Shown piece by piece: positions 43,091 through 52,005 of a stretch of 64,000 nt of DNA (position 1 is its first letter; the number at the start of each line of letters is the position of its first letter). Location of the stretch: assembly GCF_009689005.1 (NCBI RefSeq), contig NZ_AP021879.1, forward strand, positions 3,224,001 through 3,288,000, read 5' to 3'. The notes under the pieces were generated by a model, which saw only the letters and a program-made list of their open reading frames with translations, did no database searches and was not told the origin of the DNA. The position numbers and the translations under genes are program-made. The stretch comes from Desulfosarcina ovata subsp. ovata (lineage in GTDB: Bacteria > Desulfobacterota > Desulfobacteria > Desulfobacterales > Desulfosarcinaceae).

Positions 43091-44077
43091 TCAGGCCACC
43101 GGATACAATCCCCGTACCTGTGCATGCAGGCGCGCCAGACCGAGCAGTGTGTCGATGGTGGGTGTCTCAACCCCCACATGCCGACCGATCTCCTGAACAG
43201 CCCCCACCAATGCATCCAACTCGACGGCGCGACCGGCTTCCACATCCTGCAGCATGGAGGTTTTGAAGGCGCCCAGTTTGCGGGTCATGGCATTGCGGTC
43301 CTCACCGCTTTGTTCGATGGGGCATCCGAAAATGGCGCCGATCCCGGCAGCCTCGGCCATGATGTTCAGGCAGAAGCGATTCACCAGCGGATCGTCCAGG
43401 ATTTTGTCACACGTCGCACCGGTAATGGCCGAAACCGGGTTCATGGTCATATTGCCCCAGAGCTTGAACCAGATATCGCGCTGAATGTGCTCGGAGACAT
43501 CGATCTCCATCCCGGCCTCACCCAGCAACCCGGCCAGTTCCGGAAGCGGCCGGGTTGGCGTGCCGTCCGGTTTGCCGATGATCATTTTTTTCCCGAACAC
43601 ATGGCGGACGAAACCGGGTTCGTTGAGGGCAAAACTGCCATGCACCACGCCACCGACCACCTGCCCCGTGGGAATGGCAGCGGCAATGGCACCGGTGGGA
43701 TCGACCGAGGTCAGCCGGAGGCCGGCACATTTGCCGCCAAACCCATCGAAAAACCACCAGGGAACGCCGTTCATGGCCGTCAGGATGGTGGTCTGGGGTC
43801 CGATCAGCGCCGGGATCCCCGAGGTGATGGAGGAAAGGGACTGGGCCTTGACGGCAACGATCACCAGGTCCTGAACGCCCAGCGCTTTCGGATCCTCACT
43901 CACACGGATGGGCTGGGTAAACCGCTGGTTTTCCATCTCCAGACGCAGACCGTTTTTTTCCAGCGCCTCAAGGGTGGCCCCGCGCGCCACGGCACTGACC
44001 TCGCACCCGCTGCGGGCCAGCATGGCCCCCAGAAATCCGCCAACCGCGCCGATGCCGTAAATGCAGACTTTCTTCAT
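43091..44077 (-). CDS. ketopantoate reductase (ApbA/PanE) family protein
   Basis: A 328-residue NADP-dependent 2-keto-acid reductase. The N terminus CIYGIGAVGGFLGAMLARSG is the GxGxxGxxxG nucleotide site, AVKAQSL and MNGVPWW are in the active-site cleft, and WFKLWGNMTMNPVSAITGAT marks the substrate half. It is the last gene of the minus-strand catabolic cluster, 90 bp after the DeoR gene. In this context it may reduce a pathway keto acid rather than ketopantoate. Confidence 0.82.
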   Translation of the reverse strand: MKKVCIYGIGAVGGFLGAMLARSGCEVSAVARGATLEALEKNGLRLEMENQRFTQPIRVSEDPKALGVQDLVIVAVKAQSLSSITSGIPALIGPQTTILTAMNGVPWWFFDGFGGKCAGLRLTSVDPTGAIAAAIPTGQVVGGVVHGSFALNEPGFVRHVFGKKMIIGKPDGTPTRPLPELAGLLGEAGMEIDVSEHIQRDIWFKLWGNMTMNPVSAITGATCDKILDDPLVNRFCLNIMAEAAGIGAIFGCPIEQSGEDRNAMTRKLGAFKTSMLQDVEAGRAVELDALVGAVQEIGRHVGVETPTIDTLLGLARLHAQVRGLYPVA

Positions 44078-44167
44078 GCTTGATCCTTTTATGAAATCGA
44101 ACGTTTTAAGGTCGGTTCCATCCGGGTGGAACGTGACCTTTTTCCGCGGCAGCCAGGGCCCCCGTCG

Positions 44168-44944
44168 TTAAAAAGGCCGCGGCGGGGCAACGCGCAGGTT
44201 GACCCCGTGCCGCTCCAGCATGGTGGCCAACCGATCGGTGGGCCGGGCATCCGTGACCAGCAGGTCGACCTCCCCCCAATAGGCGAAGCGTGCCGGGAAC
44301 TTCAGGTTGAATTTGGATTGATCGGCGGTCAGCACGGTCTGGAAGGCCCGCGACATCATCGTTGCGTAGACCTCGCCGGCATCGATCAGCGCATCACAGG
44401 GCCCCTCGAGGCTGAGTCCGCTGGCGCTGACGATGGTGTAGTCGACCCAGAATTTCTCCAGGAAACGGAGGGTGTGCTCACCGTGATTGGCCCCCTCGGT
44501 GGGGCTGTATACGCCCGGTGCCATGAGCACCCGAATGGTGGGGTTGTGCACCAGCTCGATGGCTACGCCGAAAGAGTGCACGATCACCGTGAGGTTGGAC
44601 ATTTCGGCGGCAATGTAGCGGGCGACATGGACGGTGGTGGCGCCGGAACCGATCATCAGGTGGGACGCCCCTTTGATCTCTTTCACCGTCTGGCGGGCGA
44701 TCGCCTCACGCTCCCGTACCAGCAGGCTGTGGCGCACGTTGATTCCCGGTTCCTGCTCCAGGCGCAGAATCGCCCCGCCGTAAGTGCGCTCGAGCAGTCC
44801 CTTTTCGGTCATCTCATCCAGATCGCGGCGGATCGTTTCGGCCGTCACGTTCAGGGTGCCTGCCAGTTCGTTGACCCGCATCGCAGGGGATTCGCGCAGC
44901 AGGGTGATAATTTCGTTCTGGCGTAAGGTTTTTTTGTTGGCCAT
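44168..44944 (-). CDS. DeoR-family transcriptional regulator
   Basis: A 258-residue repressor. A winged helix at 10-60 (MRVNELAGTLNVTAETIRRD, then KGLLERTYGGA, typical of DeoR/GlpR) is followed by a sugar-phosphate-isomerase-like sensor domain with MIGSGATTVHVARYIA, the effector-binding GSGTT-type loop. Most members sense a phosphorylated metabolite. It lies within the ABC transporter/amidase cluster and probably controls it; the 13-bp inverted repeat between the two divergent halves (50840-50948) is a candidate operator. Confidence 0.88.
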   Translation of the reverse strand: MANKKTLRQNEIITLLRESPAMRVNELAGTLNVTAETIRRDLDEMTEKGLLERTYGGAILRLEQEPGINVRHSLLVREREAIARQTVKEIKGASHLMIGSGATTVHVARYIAAEMSNLTVIVHSFGVAIELVHNPTIRVLMAPGVYSPTEGANHGEHTLRFLEKFWVDYTIVSASGLSLEGPCDALIDAGEVYATMMSRAFQTVLTADQSKFNLKFPARFAYWGEVDLLVTDARPTDRLATMLERHGVNLRVAPPRPF

Positions 44945-44958
44945 GGGTTACTCGTCGG

Positions 44959-45903
44959 TTAACGCTGAAAGACGATTTTCGGGAGATAGCAGGAAACCAC
45001 CCAGTCGGGTGTATCAACAATTTCATTGATACGCAAATCGGCACACACACTGAGCAGCAGGTAGGCCTCAACATCCGCCATTTGATAAGTGGCGGCCACC
45101 CAATCCACCATGTCGCTGACTGCATTTTTGGCCGACGTCATGAGATCGCCGCCCATGGCCATGCAAACCTCGTATCCGCCCGGGTCAAAATGGTTGCTCA
45201 CCGGGCCTGAGGTGGTAAAGCGCGGAAAGTTGAGGTTGGCCCGCTTGACAAGATCCAGCTTGAGGGTCATGCGCATGGGCGTTTCGATGGCCGTGCCGCA
45301 GATCTCCCCATCCCCCTGGGCCGCGTGGCCGTCACCGCAGGAAAACAGCGCACCGGGCACGCCCACCGGCAGCAGCAGGCGACTCCCCTCGCCGATGTCG
45401 CGGGTGTCCATGTTGCCGCCGAATCGCCGCGGATTGACCACGCTGTGGGTGCCCGCTTCCGGCAGGGCGTTGCCCATGATACCCGGAAACGGCCGTAGCG
45501 GTACCCTGGCGCCCGCCTTGAACTCGGCGGGTGCCAGCCCGACCGGATCCAGTTTCCAGATGTGCAGGGCCGGGTCGGTAAAACGCTCGGCCAGCAGGCC
45601 GAAACCGGGGATGTTGGCGGTCCAGCCCCAATCGGCGATTTCCAGGTTCAGGACGGTCACCTCGAGGGCGTCACCCGGCTCGGCACCGTCGACGTAAACC
45701 GGGCCGAAGGTCGGATTGATCCGGTCGAATTCGAACCGGCCGATATCGTCCACAGTGCTGTTCCGATTCAGCTGCCCGCCCCCGGCATCGATGGTATCGA
45801 ATGTGACGATATCGCCGGGAGCCACGTGAAGCACCGGCGTGAGCTGATGGTTCCAGCCGAAATGCGCCTGGGCGCGGCCGACGGCGTGCCTGTTCTGGTT
45901 CAT
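44959..45903 (-). CDS. acetamidase/formamidase family amidohydrolase
   Basis: A 314-residue enzyme beginning MNQNRHAVGRAQAHFGWNHQ, with AAAGGG upstream of ATG 45903. Family blocks: VAPGDIVTFDTIDAGGGQL, GPVYVDGAEPGDALEVTVL, and FSCGDGHAAQGDGEICGTAI (the metal/catalytic GDxHAxQGDGE stretch). FmdA/AmdA enzymes hydrolyse formamide or short aliphatic amides to ammonia and acid. Its cluster has a transporter and nitrogen-compound enzymes, so a short amide formed in the pathway is the likely substrate. Confidence 0.88.
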   Translation of the reverse strand: MNQNRHAVGRAQAHFGWNHQLTPVLHVAPGDIVTFDTIDAGGGQLNRNSTVDDIGRFEFDRINPTFGPVYVDGAEPGDALEVTVLNLEIADWGWTANIPGFGLLAERFTDPALHIWKLDPVGLAPAEFKAGARVPLRPFPGIMGNALPEAGTHSVVNPRRFGGNMDTRDIGEGSRLLLPVGVPGALFSCGDGHAAQGDGEICGTAIETPMRMTLKLDLVKRANLNFPRFTTSGPVSNHFDPGGYEVCMAMGGDLMTSAKNAVSDMVDWVAATYQMADVEAYLLLSVCADLRINEIVDTPDWVVSCYLPKIVFQR

Positions 45904-45925
45904 GGAAATCCCTTTCGGCGTGGAG

Positions 45926-46705
45926 TTATATCTCTTCCAGGGCTTCGAGCGACTCCGGCAGAATCTGCCCGCCGTCGACGACAATGGACTGGCCGGTGAT
46001 GTAGGCGGCTTCGTCCGATGCGAAAAACAGCGCCGCATACCCGATATCCTTCACGTCCCCCAGCCGCTTGAGCGGAATGGAGGCCGCCATGGTGTCCAGA
46101 TAGTCCTGGCCCAGGCCCTCCAACCCCTCGGTAACGATGTTGCCCGGCATGACCGCATTGATCGTGGTGTTGTACCGGGACAGCTCCATGGCCGCGGTTT
46201 TCAAAAAGCCCAGTTGGCCGGCTTTGGATGCACCGTAGTGGGCCCACCCCGGAAAGGCCGTCACCGGGCCGGTAATGGAGGATGTCACCACCACCCGCCC
46301 CCGGCCGTTCTTCTCGAAATACGGGATGCAGGCCTTGACGCATAAAAAGGTGCTCTTGAGATTGGTCTGCATCACGGCATCCCAGTCGTCACCGGTCAGC
46401 TCGATAATCTTTTTCTGGGGAAAAATCCCGGCATTGGCGCACAGGATGTCGACACCGCCGAAGGTATCGGCCGTTTTGGCGACCATGGCCGCCACCTGGT
46501 CCTCGTCGGTAACGTCGCAAAGGGTGTATTCGGCGGTACCCCCGGCGGCGCTGATCTCCTCGACGGTCTTGACCGCATCGGCTTCCCCCCGGGCGACCAC
46601 CATAATTTTGGCCCCCTGGGCCGCAAAAACCGTGGCGATGCCCTTGCCAATGCCTTTGGACGCGCCGGTAACAATGACGGAACGATTCTGTATGGAAGTC
46701 AACAT
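45926..46705 (-). CDS. short-chain dehydrogenase/reductase
   Basis: A 259-residue classical SDR: TGASKGIGKG (cofactor), CANAGIF, catalytic Ser in SSITGPV and YGASK (Tyr and Lys), then MPGNIVTEG. Residues near 37-40 after the second strand (VVARGEADA) with an Arg favour NADP(H). AAAGGAGAA precedes ATG. It lies between the transporter genes and the amidase; it would oxidise or reduce an alcohol/aldehyde of the pathway. Confidence 0.88.
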   Translation of the reverse strand: MLTSIQNRSVIVTGASKGIGKGIATVFAAQGAKIMVVARGEADAVKTVEEISAAGGTAEYTLCDVTDEDQVAAMVAKTADTFGGVDILCANAGIFPQKKIIELTGDDWDAVMQTNLKSTFLCVKACIPYFEKNGRGRVVVTSSITGPVTAFPGWAHYGASKAGQLGFLKTAAMELSRYNTTINAVMPGNIVTEGLEGLGQDYLDTMAASIPLKRLGDVKDIGYAALFFASDEAAYITGQSIVVDGGQILPESLEALEEI

Positions 46706-46726
46706 AACGGTGTTCTCCTTTGAAAT

Positions 46727-47551
46727 TTAATGGGGTTGAACGGCCGGTCGGGCCGTTTTCAGGCGTTTGATCATCGGCAGCAGGGCACGAACCAGCAAAG
46801 CGACCACGATCACCAGTGCCGAGGCAGCCACCGAGAGCACCCCCAACGTAGGCACCAGGGGGGAGTAGCCCGACACCATTTTGGCGTACAGCCACTCGGG
46901 CAGGGTGGAATCCGCACCAGTGGTGAACAGGGAGAGGGGGAAATTGCCCCAGCTGAGCAAAAAGGCGAACAGGCCGGCCGAGTTGACCGCCGGCATCAAC
47001 AGCGGAATCGTCACCTCGCGCATGATCTGCCAATTGGTGCAGCCCATGTCGCGGGCTGCATCTTCCAGCGACGGGTCGAAACCGTATGCCCGGATGGCGA
47101 TGATCAGGGTGACGATCGGCGTAATCCATACCAGGTGGGCGACGATGGCCGTGTGCCAGCTGGGAATGATGCCCAGGGCGTTGAACCACATCAGCAGGGC
47201 CAGCCCCAGCACGGTCTGGGGGAAGAAAATCGGCAGCAGAATGAGCTTCTGGTAGAGCTTGCGGAACCGCCACTGATAGCGCGCGAAAGCCAGGGCACCG
47301 AAAAACCCGAACAAAATCGAGATCAGGGTAACGATGGCGGCAATGGTCAGGGAGGTCCAGACCAGTCCGGCCACCGTGTCGCTAGCCAGGGCACTGGCAT
47401 ACCATCCGGTGGCATACTTGCGGATGGGAAACCTCAGGTAGCGCGCCTTGGATATGGAGGCGAAGCCCACGGCGACGATCGGCAGATAGAGAAACAGCAG
47501 AACGCCGAGGCCGTATAGATAGAACAGGACGTTGGCCGGTCGAGATTTCAT
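46727..47551 (-). CDS. ABC transporter permease, PotC-like
   Basis: A 274-residue inner-membrane permease with six helices. LEDAARDMGCTNWQIMREVTIPLLMPAVNS is the EAA loop that contacts the ATPase. Similar to PotC (spermidine/putrescine system). Follows the PotB-like gene by 3 bp. Part of the importer with the products at 47555-48409, 48406-49488 and 49643-50776. Confidence 0.9.
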   Translation of the reverse strand: MKSRPANVLFYLYGLGVLLFLYLPIVAVGFASISKARYLRFPIRKYATGWYASALASDTVAGLVWTSLTIAAIVTLISILFGFFGALAFARYQWRFRKLYQKLILLPIFFPQTVLGLALLMWFNALGIIPSWHTAIVAHLVWITPIVTLIIAIRAYGFDPSLEDAARDMGCTNWQIMREVTIPLLMPAVNSAGLFAFLLSWGNFPLSLFTTGADSTLPEWLYAKMVSGYSPLVPTLGVLSVAASALVIVVALLVRALLPMIKRLKTARPAVQPH

Positions 47552-47554
47552 GGG

Positions 47555-48409
47555 CTACCTCCCCTTACCCATCACGCTATCCAGGTCGATTTTCATCAGG
47601 GTCATCACGATCAGAATGGAGATCACCAGGATCAGGACCATGGCCAGGGCCGATCCCAGGGGCCAGTTCTGACCATAGGTAAACGCGCTTTCGACGTCAT
47701 CGGAAATCACGATGACGGCTTGGCCGCCGAGCAGCTTGGATTCGGCCACGGCCCCGGCGGCCAGGACAAAAGTGAGCAAAGCGCCCACCACGATCCCGGG
47801 AGACGCCAGGGGCAGTTCGATGTTGGTGAAAATTTGCCAGCGGTTGGCCCCCAGGTCCGCCGCGGCATGCCGGGCATCATCGGGAATCATGCTGATTCCC
47901 TGGGCCAGCGGGAACAGCATGAACGGCAGATAGATATAGACCAGACCGAAGACGATCACCGGCACATTGTAGAGCAGCCCGTCGAACCCGTTTCCGGTCC
48001 ATGCGCGCAGGTATCCTTCCAGCATGCCGCCTTTCATCAGGGTGATCACCCAGCCGAAGAGGCGGATGTTCTCCGAGACAAACAGCGTCATCACCACGGC
48101 AATGGTGATCACCAGGGTGAAGCGCTTGAAAATGCGGACCATAGCATAGGCCAGCGGCCAGCAGATCACCAGCAAAAGGGCCGTGGCCACGGCGGCCATG
48201 CCCAGCGACCAGGCCAGCGATTTCCAGTAGCCTTCGCGCACAAACTCGGCATAAGCCGAGAAATCGGGGACATGGGCAAGGCTGAAAACCTTTGCCGGCA
48301 TGATCGAAAAGGCGGCGATGGCCAACAGCGGGGCGATAAAGGTGACCAGCAGCAGGGTCGTCAGCGGCAGTGAGGAAAAAGCGCCCAGGCGCGCTTCACG
48401 ACCGTTCAT
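47555..48409 (-). CDS. ABC transporter permease, PotB-like
   Basis: A 284-residue permease with six predicted helices and an EAA loop, DDARHAAADLGANRWQIFTNIELPLASPGI. Overlaps the ATPase gene by 4 nt and precedes the PotC-like gene by 3 bp. Imports a polyamine-like or amino-alcohol substrate with its partners. Confidence 0.9.
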   Translation of the reverse strand: MNGREARLGAFSSLPLTTLLLVTFIAPLLAIAAFSIMPAKVFSLAHVPDFSAYAEFVREGYWKSLAWSLGMAAVATALLLVICWPLAYAMVRIFKRFTLVITIAVVMTLFVSENIRLFGWVITLMKGGMLEGYLRAWTGNGFDGLLYNVPVIVFGLVYIYLPFMLFPLAQGISMIPDDARHAAADLGANRWQIFTNIELPLASPGIVVGALLTFVLAAGAVAESKLLGGQAVIVISDDVESAFTYGQNWPLGSALAMVLILVISILIVMTLMKIDLDSVMGKGR

Positions 48410-49488
48410 GAAACCGCCTCCTGGATCAGATGGGCCTGTTTGAGGTCAAACCCCAGCCGTATGACTTCTCCGGCCGACGCGCCGGGGGTGTGGTTGGCGG
48501 CCTCGACGACAAGGGCCCGGCCGCCTTCCTGCTCGACCTCGTACTGGGTGCGCGATCCGAGCAAATATTGACCGGCCACCCTTCCCCGGGTGATGAAATC
48601 GGCCAGATCGTTTTCGGACAGGATGCGGATCGATTCGGGACGCACCATCAGGGTGTTCTTTTTGTCCGGGGCGATGTCGATGGCCGCTGCCGCCTCGGCG
48701 GAGATGCTGAAATGGGCAATCGCGGCACCGCTGCCAGCCGCATCACGCGCCACCGCGAACAGGTTGACATCCCCCATGAACGACGCCACGAAACAGCTTT
48801 GGGGCCGGTTGTAGATTTCATCGGCCGGTCCGATCTGCTCGAAACGGCCCTCGCGCAGGATGGCGATGCGGTCGGACATCACCATGGCCTCTTCAAGGGA
48901 GTGGGTGATATAGATAAAGGTTTTTCCCGTTCTCAGGTGCAGCGCCTTGAGCTCCTTTTCGAGGGTCTTGCGCAGCCGGTAATCCAGCGCCGACAGCGGT
49001 TCGTCGAAAAAGAGGATCTCCGGATCGAAAGCCAGGGCCCGGGCCAGGGCAATACGTTGGCGCTCACCGCCCGAGCACTGGTTGATGTGCTTGCCGTAGT
49101 AATTCTCGGGAAGACGGAACATGGACAACAGTTCCAGGGCCCGTTTTTTGCGTTCGGCCGCGGGCATCCCTTTGATCTTCAGCGGGAATTCGACGTTCTG
49201 GCCGACACTGCGGTGGGGAAAGAGCGCCAGGGACTGAAACACCATACAGGTGGGACGCCGGTTGGCCGGCACACGATCCAGGCGGGTGTTGCGCAGCCAG
49301 ATGGAGCCTTCGGTCTGCTCCTCCATGCCAACCAGCAGTTTGATCAGGGTGGTCTTGCCGCTTCCCGACGGGCCGACAATGGTGAAGAATTCTCCCTCGC
49401 GAACCTTGAGGTCGATATCCTTCAGCGCGACAAAACCGCCGTACTCCTTGCGCAGACCGGCGATCTGAAGAATGGGTAGTTCGGTCAT
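48406..49488 (-). CDS. ABC transporter ATP-binding protein, PotA-like
   Basis: A 360-residue ATPase: Walker A GPSGSGKTTLI, Q loop MVFQSLALFPH, signature CSGGERQRIALARAL (first residue Cys, a variant of LSGGQ), Walker B ILFFDEPLSALD, switch His in YITHSLEEAM, and a C-terminal TOBE domain typical of PotA/UgpC. ATG 49488 (MTELPILQIAGLRKEY) with GGTGAG upstream is preferred over 49521. Confidence 0.9.
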   Translation of the reverse strand: MTELPILQIAGLRKEYGGFVALKDIDLKVREGEFFTIVGPSGSGKTTLIKLLVGMEEQTEGSIWLRNTRLDRVPANRRPTCMVFQSLALFPHRSVGQNVEFPLKIKGMPAAERKKRALELLSMFRLPENYYGKHINQCSGGERQRIALARALAFDPEILFFDEPLSALDYRLRKTLEKELKALHLRTGKTFIYITHSLEEAMVMSDRIAILREGRFEQIGPADEIYNRPQSCFVASFMGDVNLFAVARDAAGSGAAIAHFSISAEAAAAIDIAPDKKNTLMVRPESIRILSENDLADFITRGRVAGQYLLGSRTQYEVEQEGGRALVVEAANHTPGASAGEVIRLGFDLKQAHLIQEAVS

Positions 49489-49642
49489 AACACTCACCGG
49501 TGACCGTTCCGGGTCAGCCACAGGCGGCGTTCCGGAGGGGCACCTATTGGTCGGATTGGTTCAAAGGGCCGGTGAATCGCTGTTCACCGGCCAGACTCGG
49601 TTGCAACGGTTGCGTCGCCGACGATCCCGGAGGGAGCAGCAC

Positions 49643-50776
49643 TTAGGCCCGTTTGGCGGCAGAGTAAATTTTGATCAGCTCGTCATAGGACGCGACCACG
49701 TCGTATTCCAGACAGCGGGACATCTCTTCTTCCAGCGTACCCCACTGAATGGCGTCGAGTTCCTCGGCGTTCCAGAGCTTGAAAACCTCCGGGTTGCCCA
49801 TCTGACTGACCGGGTTGTAGGTGCCTTCGGCGAACCCGACAGCCTTGCAGATTTCCGGTTTCTGCACGAACTCGAGAAAATCCTCGGCCAGCGGAGACGG
49901 CGTGGGATTGTTGACCAGGGAGGTCAGCTCGATCCAGGCCACCCCGCCCTTGCCGTCCACGGGGCCCGATTGGGGGGTGATCGCCAGGACGTTGGTCAGG
50001 CCGTCCAGGCGGGCCGGGCTGGCGGTGTAGGTTCCACCGGTGAAATAGGCATCGATTTCGCCGTTGATCAGGGCCGTGTTCATGGCCACCAGATCGTCGG
50101 AAAGCATCTTGGAGCCGCCGAAAATCTGGATGGCGGTCTTCTTGAAGGTCTCCATTCCAGCGGCATCCAGGGGTTTGAAGGGGTTCAGCCCGCCGGTCAG
50201 ACACATGTGGATGATATTCCAGTTGTCATAGGTCAGGATGCCGTAACGGCCCTTCATCTTGGGGTCCAGAAAGAGTTTCCAGCCCTGCTCTTCGGCCGTC
50301 TTACGGCTGATCTTGTCGGTGTTGACCACAAAACTGAACGGCCCGTAACGCTGGGGCATGCCGATGAGATTGCCGTTGTCGGCAAAGGCCAGTGGATAGG
50401 GCTTTTTGAACTCAGGCGACATCTTCTCGAAAAAGGGCAGGAAGCGCGCCTTGTCGAGGGGCTTGATCAACCCCTCGGGCATAAGCTGGTTGCGCGCCCA
50501 GGGCTGGTTCACATTGATCAGGTCCCATACCTTGACTTCTCCGGCGCGCAGCTTGTTGATCATGTCCGGATCCGAGGTTCCGCTTTCCGCGCGCACGGTG
50601 GCCTTGGGATGCGCCTTGCGGAAAGGCCCCAGGACATCGTCCGTATTGTACCCCTCCCAACACAGGATATTGAGCTCGTTCTTGTCTGCGGCAAACACCT
50701 TGCCGGGCAGGCCGCAGGCCAGCGCCGCCACCGACAGTCCTACTGTTTTGTTGAAATCGCGTCGGGTCATCCTCAT
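49643..50776 (-). CDS. Tat-exported polyamine-type substrate-binding protein (PotD-like)
   Basis: A 377-residue periplasmic binding protein. It begins MRMTRRDFNKTVGLSVAALA, a twin-arginine signal (TRRDF) with cleavage probably after KVFA; GGAGGT is 6 nt upstream. The body (ELNILCWEGYNTDDVLGPF, VRAESGTSDPDMINKLRAGE) is of the PotD/PotF type that binds spermidine, putrescine or related cations. First gene of the transporter operon; divergent to the kinase gene. Confidence 0.88.
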   Translation of the reverse strand: MRMTRRDFNKTVGLSVAALACGLPGKVFAADKNELNILCWEGYNTDDVLGPFRKAHPKATVRAESGTSDPDMINKLRAGEVKVWDLINVNQPWARNQLMPEGLIKPLDKARFLPFFEKMSPEFKKPYPLAFADNGNLIGMPQRYGPFSFVVNTDKISRKTAEEQGWKLFLDPKMKGRYGILTYDNWNIIHMCLTGGLNPFKPLDAAGMETFKKTAIQIFGGSKMLSDDLVAMNTALINGEIDAYFTGGTYTASPARLDGLTNVLAITPQSGPVDGKGGVAWIELTSLVNNPTPSPLAEDFLEFVQKPEICKAVGFAEGTYNPVSQMGNPEVFKLWNAEELDAIQWGTLEEEMSRCLEYDVVASYDELIKIYSAAKRA

Positions 50777-50839
50777 GGAACCACCTCCATCGTCGTCAAG
50801 CATTGTTGGTTGATCAGCAGCGTTCGTCGTCATTCTTTT

Positions 50840-50948
50840 GAACAACAAAATTATTTTCTGCACAGTCACAGATTTTTATGACTAAATCAAGAAAAAATGT
50901 TGTTTTTGGACTTTTTTTTCTTTATAGTCACAGACAATTTTGTTGTTC
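50840..50948. promoter_or_regulatory. Probable operator pair between divergent catabolic operons
   Basis: GAACAACAAAATT (50840-50852) is exactly inverted at 50936-50948 (AATTTTGTTGTTC). The 9-mer AGTCACAGA occurs twice as a direct repeat (50864-50872 and 50926-50934). Both lie between the divergent binding-protein and kinase genes, where promoters must be. Best candidate operator of the DeoR-type regulator at 44168-44944; this is inferred. Confidence 0.6.
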
Positions 50949-50985
50949 TTGCCACACAATAATGTAACAAAGAGGTAAGGCGGAA

Positions 50986-51987
50986 ATGGCCGAAACGTAC
51001 AATGACAGGTTTATCAAAGCGATGCAGCACGGCGTGGAAGCGTTGCTGCACGAATGGGAACTGCCCGCGAGCAGCGGTGTATCACTGCTGAACATATCGG
51101 AAAACGCCACTTTTGTGGCCCGGGATCCGGCGGGTGAGCGGTCGATCATCGCGCGGGTCCATCGCCCCGGCTACCACACCCGGCAGGAGATCGAATCGGA
51201 ACTGAGCTGGATCGACAGCCTGTGCAAAGCAGGAATCGTGTCGACGGCCGCCCCCCTGCCCCTGAATTCCGGCGGCAGGATTGCCGAGTTCAGTTACAAT
51301 GGTGAATCGCGCCTGGTGGTCGGCTTCGAATTTCTGCCGGGCAGCGAGCCAGCCCCGCAAAACGATCTCAAAAGCGATTTCTATGCCCTGGGGGCAATTA
51401 CGGCGCGCCTTCACGACCACAGTCAGCGCTGGCGGGTTCCCGCTGGATTCGTCAGAAAAACCTGGGATTTTGACAGTATGCTGGGAAACCGGCCCCTGTG
51501 GGGAGACTGGCGGGAAGCGTTGGGCCTGGACGACCAGGGCCGCCGGCTGCTGGAGGAGACCGCTCGGCACCTGGAAAAGGAGCTGTCGGCCTATGGCAAG
51601 GAGGGGCACCGTTTCGGCCTGGTGCATGCGGATCTTCGCCTGGCCAACCTGCTGGTCGACGGCAAGACCCTCAGTGTGATCGATTTCGACGACTGCGGTT
51701 TCAGCTGGTTCATGTACGATTTTGCTGCGGCCATCAGCTTCATTGAAGAGGACCCCCAGATTCCCGAACTGCAGGACAGCTGGGTCGCCGGCTACCGTTC
51801 CATCAAAAAGCTTTCCACAGCGGACGAAGCCGCGATCCCGACCTTTATCATGCTCCGGCGCCTGCTGCTGACCGCCTGGATCGCCAGCCATGCGGAGACC
51901 GAAACCGCCCAGGCGCTGGGCCCGGCCTACACCCGCGGCACCATCCGGCTGGCAACAAGATACCTCGATACCCACCACCATTGCTAA
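50986..51987 (+). CDS. aminoglycoside-phosphotransferase-fold small-molecule kinase
   Basis: A 333-residue kinase. HADLRLANLLVDGKTLSVIDFDDCGFSW has the catalytic HxDxxxxN and the metal-binding IDFDD. The N terminus (LNISENATFVARDPAGERSI) is the ATP lobe with the conserved N-x-T. Related APH-fold proteins phosphorylate homoserine, choline, ethanolamine or hydroxylysine. It is 18 bp upstream of a PLP enzyme of the phospholyase type, so it may make the phosphorylated amino-alcohol that enzyme splits. Confidence 0.85.
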   Translation: MAETYNDRFIKAMQHGVEALLHEWELPASSGVSLLNISENATFVARDPAGERSIIARVHRPGYHTRQEIESELSWIDSLCKAGIVSTAAPLPLNSGGRIAEFSYNGESRLVVGFEFLPGSEPAPQNDLKSDFYALGAITARLHDHSQRWRVPAGFVRKTWDFDSMLGNRPLWGDWREALGLDDQGRRLLEETARHLEKELSAYGKEGHRFGLVHADLRLANLLVDGKTLSVIDFDDCGFSWFMYDFAAAISFIEEDPQIPELQDSWVAGYRSIKKLSTADEAAIPTFIMLRRLLLTAWIASHAETETAQALGPAYTRGTIRLATRYLDTHHHC

Positions 51988-52005
51988 CAGGAAGCGACGA
52001 TCCCC

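Noticed and set aside
49472..50881. 469-codon plus-strand frame opposite the PotD-like gene
   Set aside because: Antisense shadow; the minus strand encodes a clear Tat-exported binding protein with a proper start.
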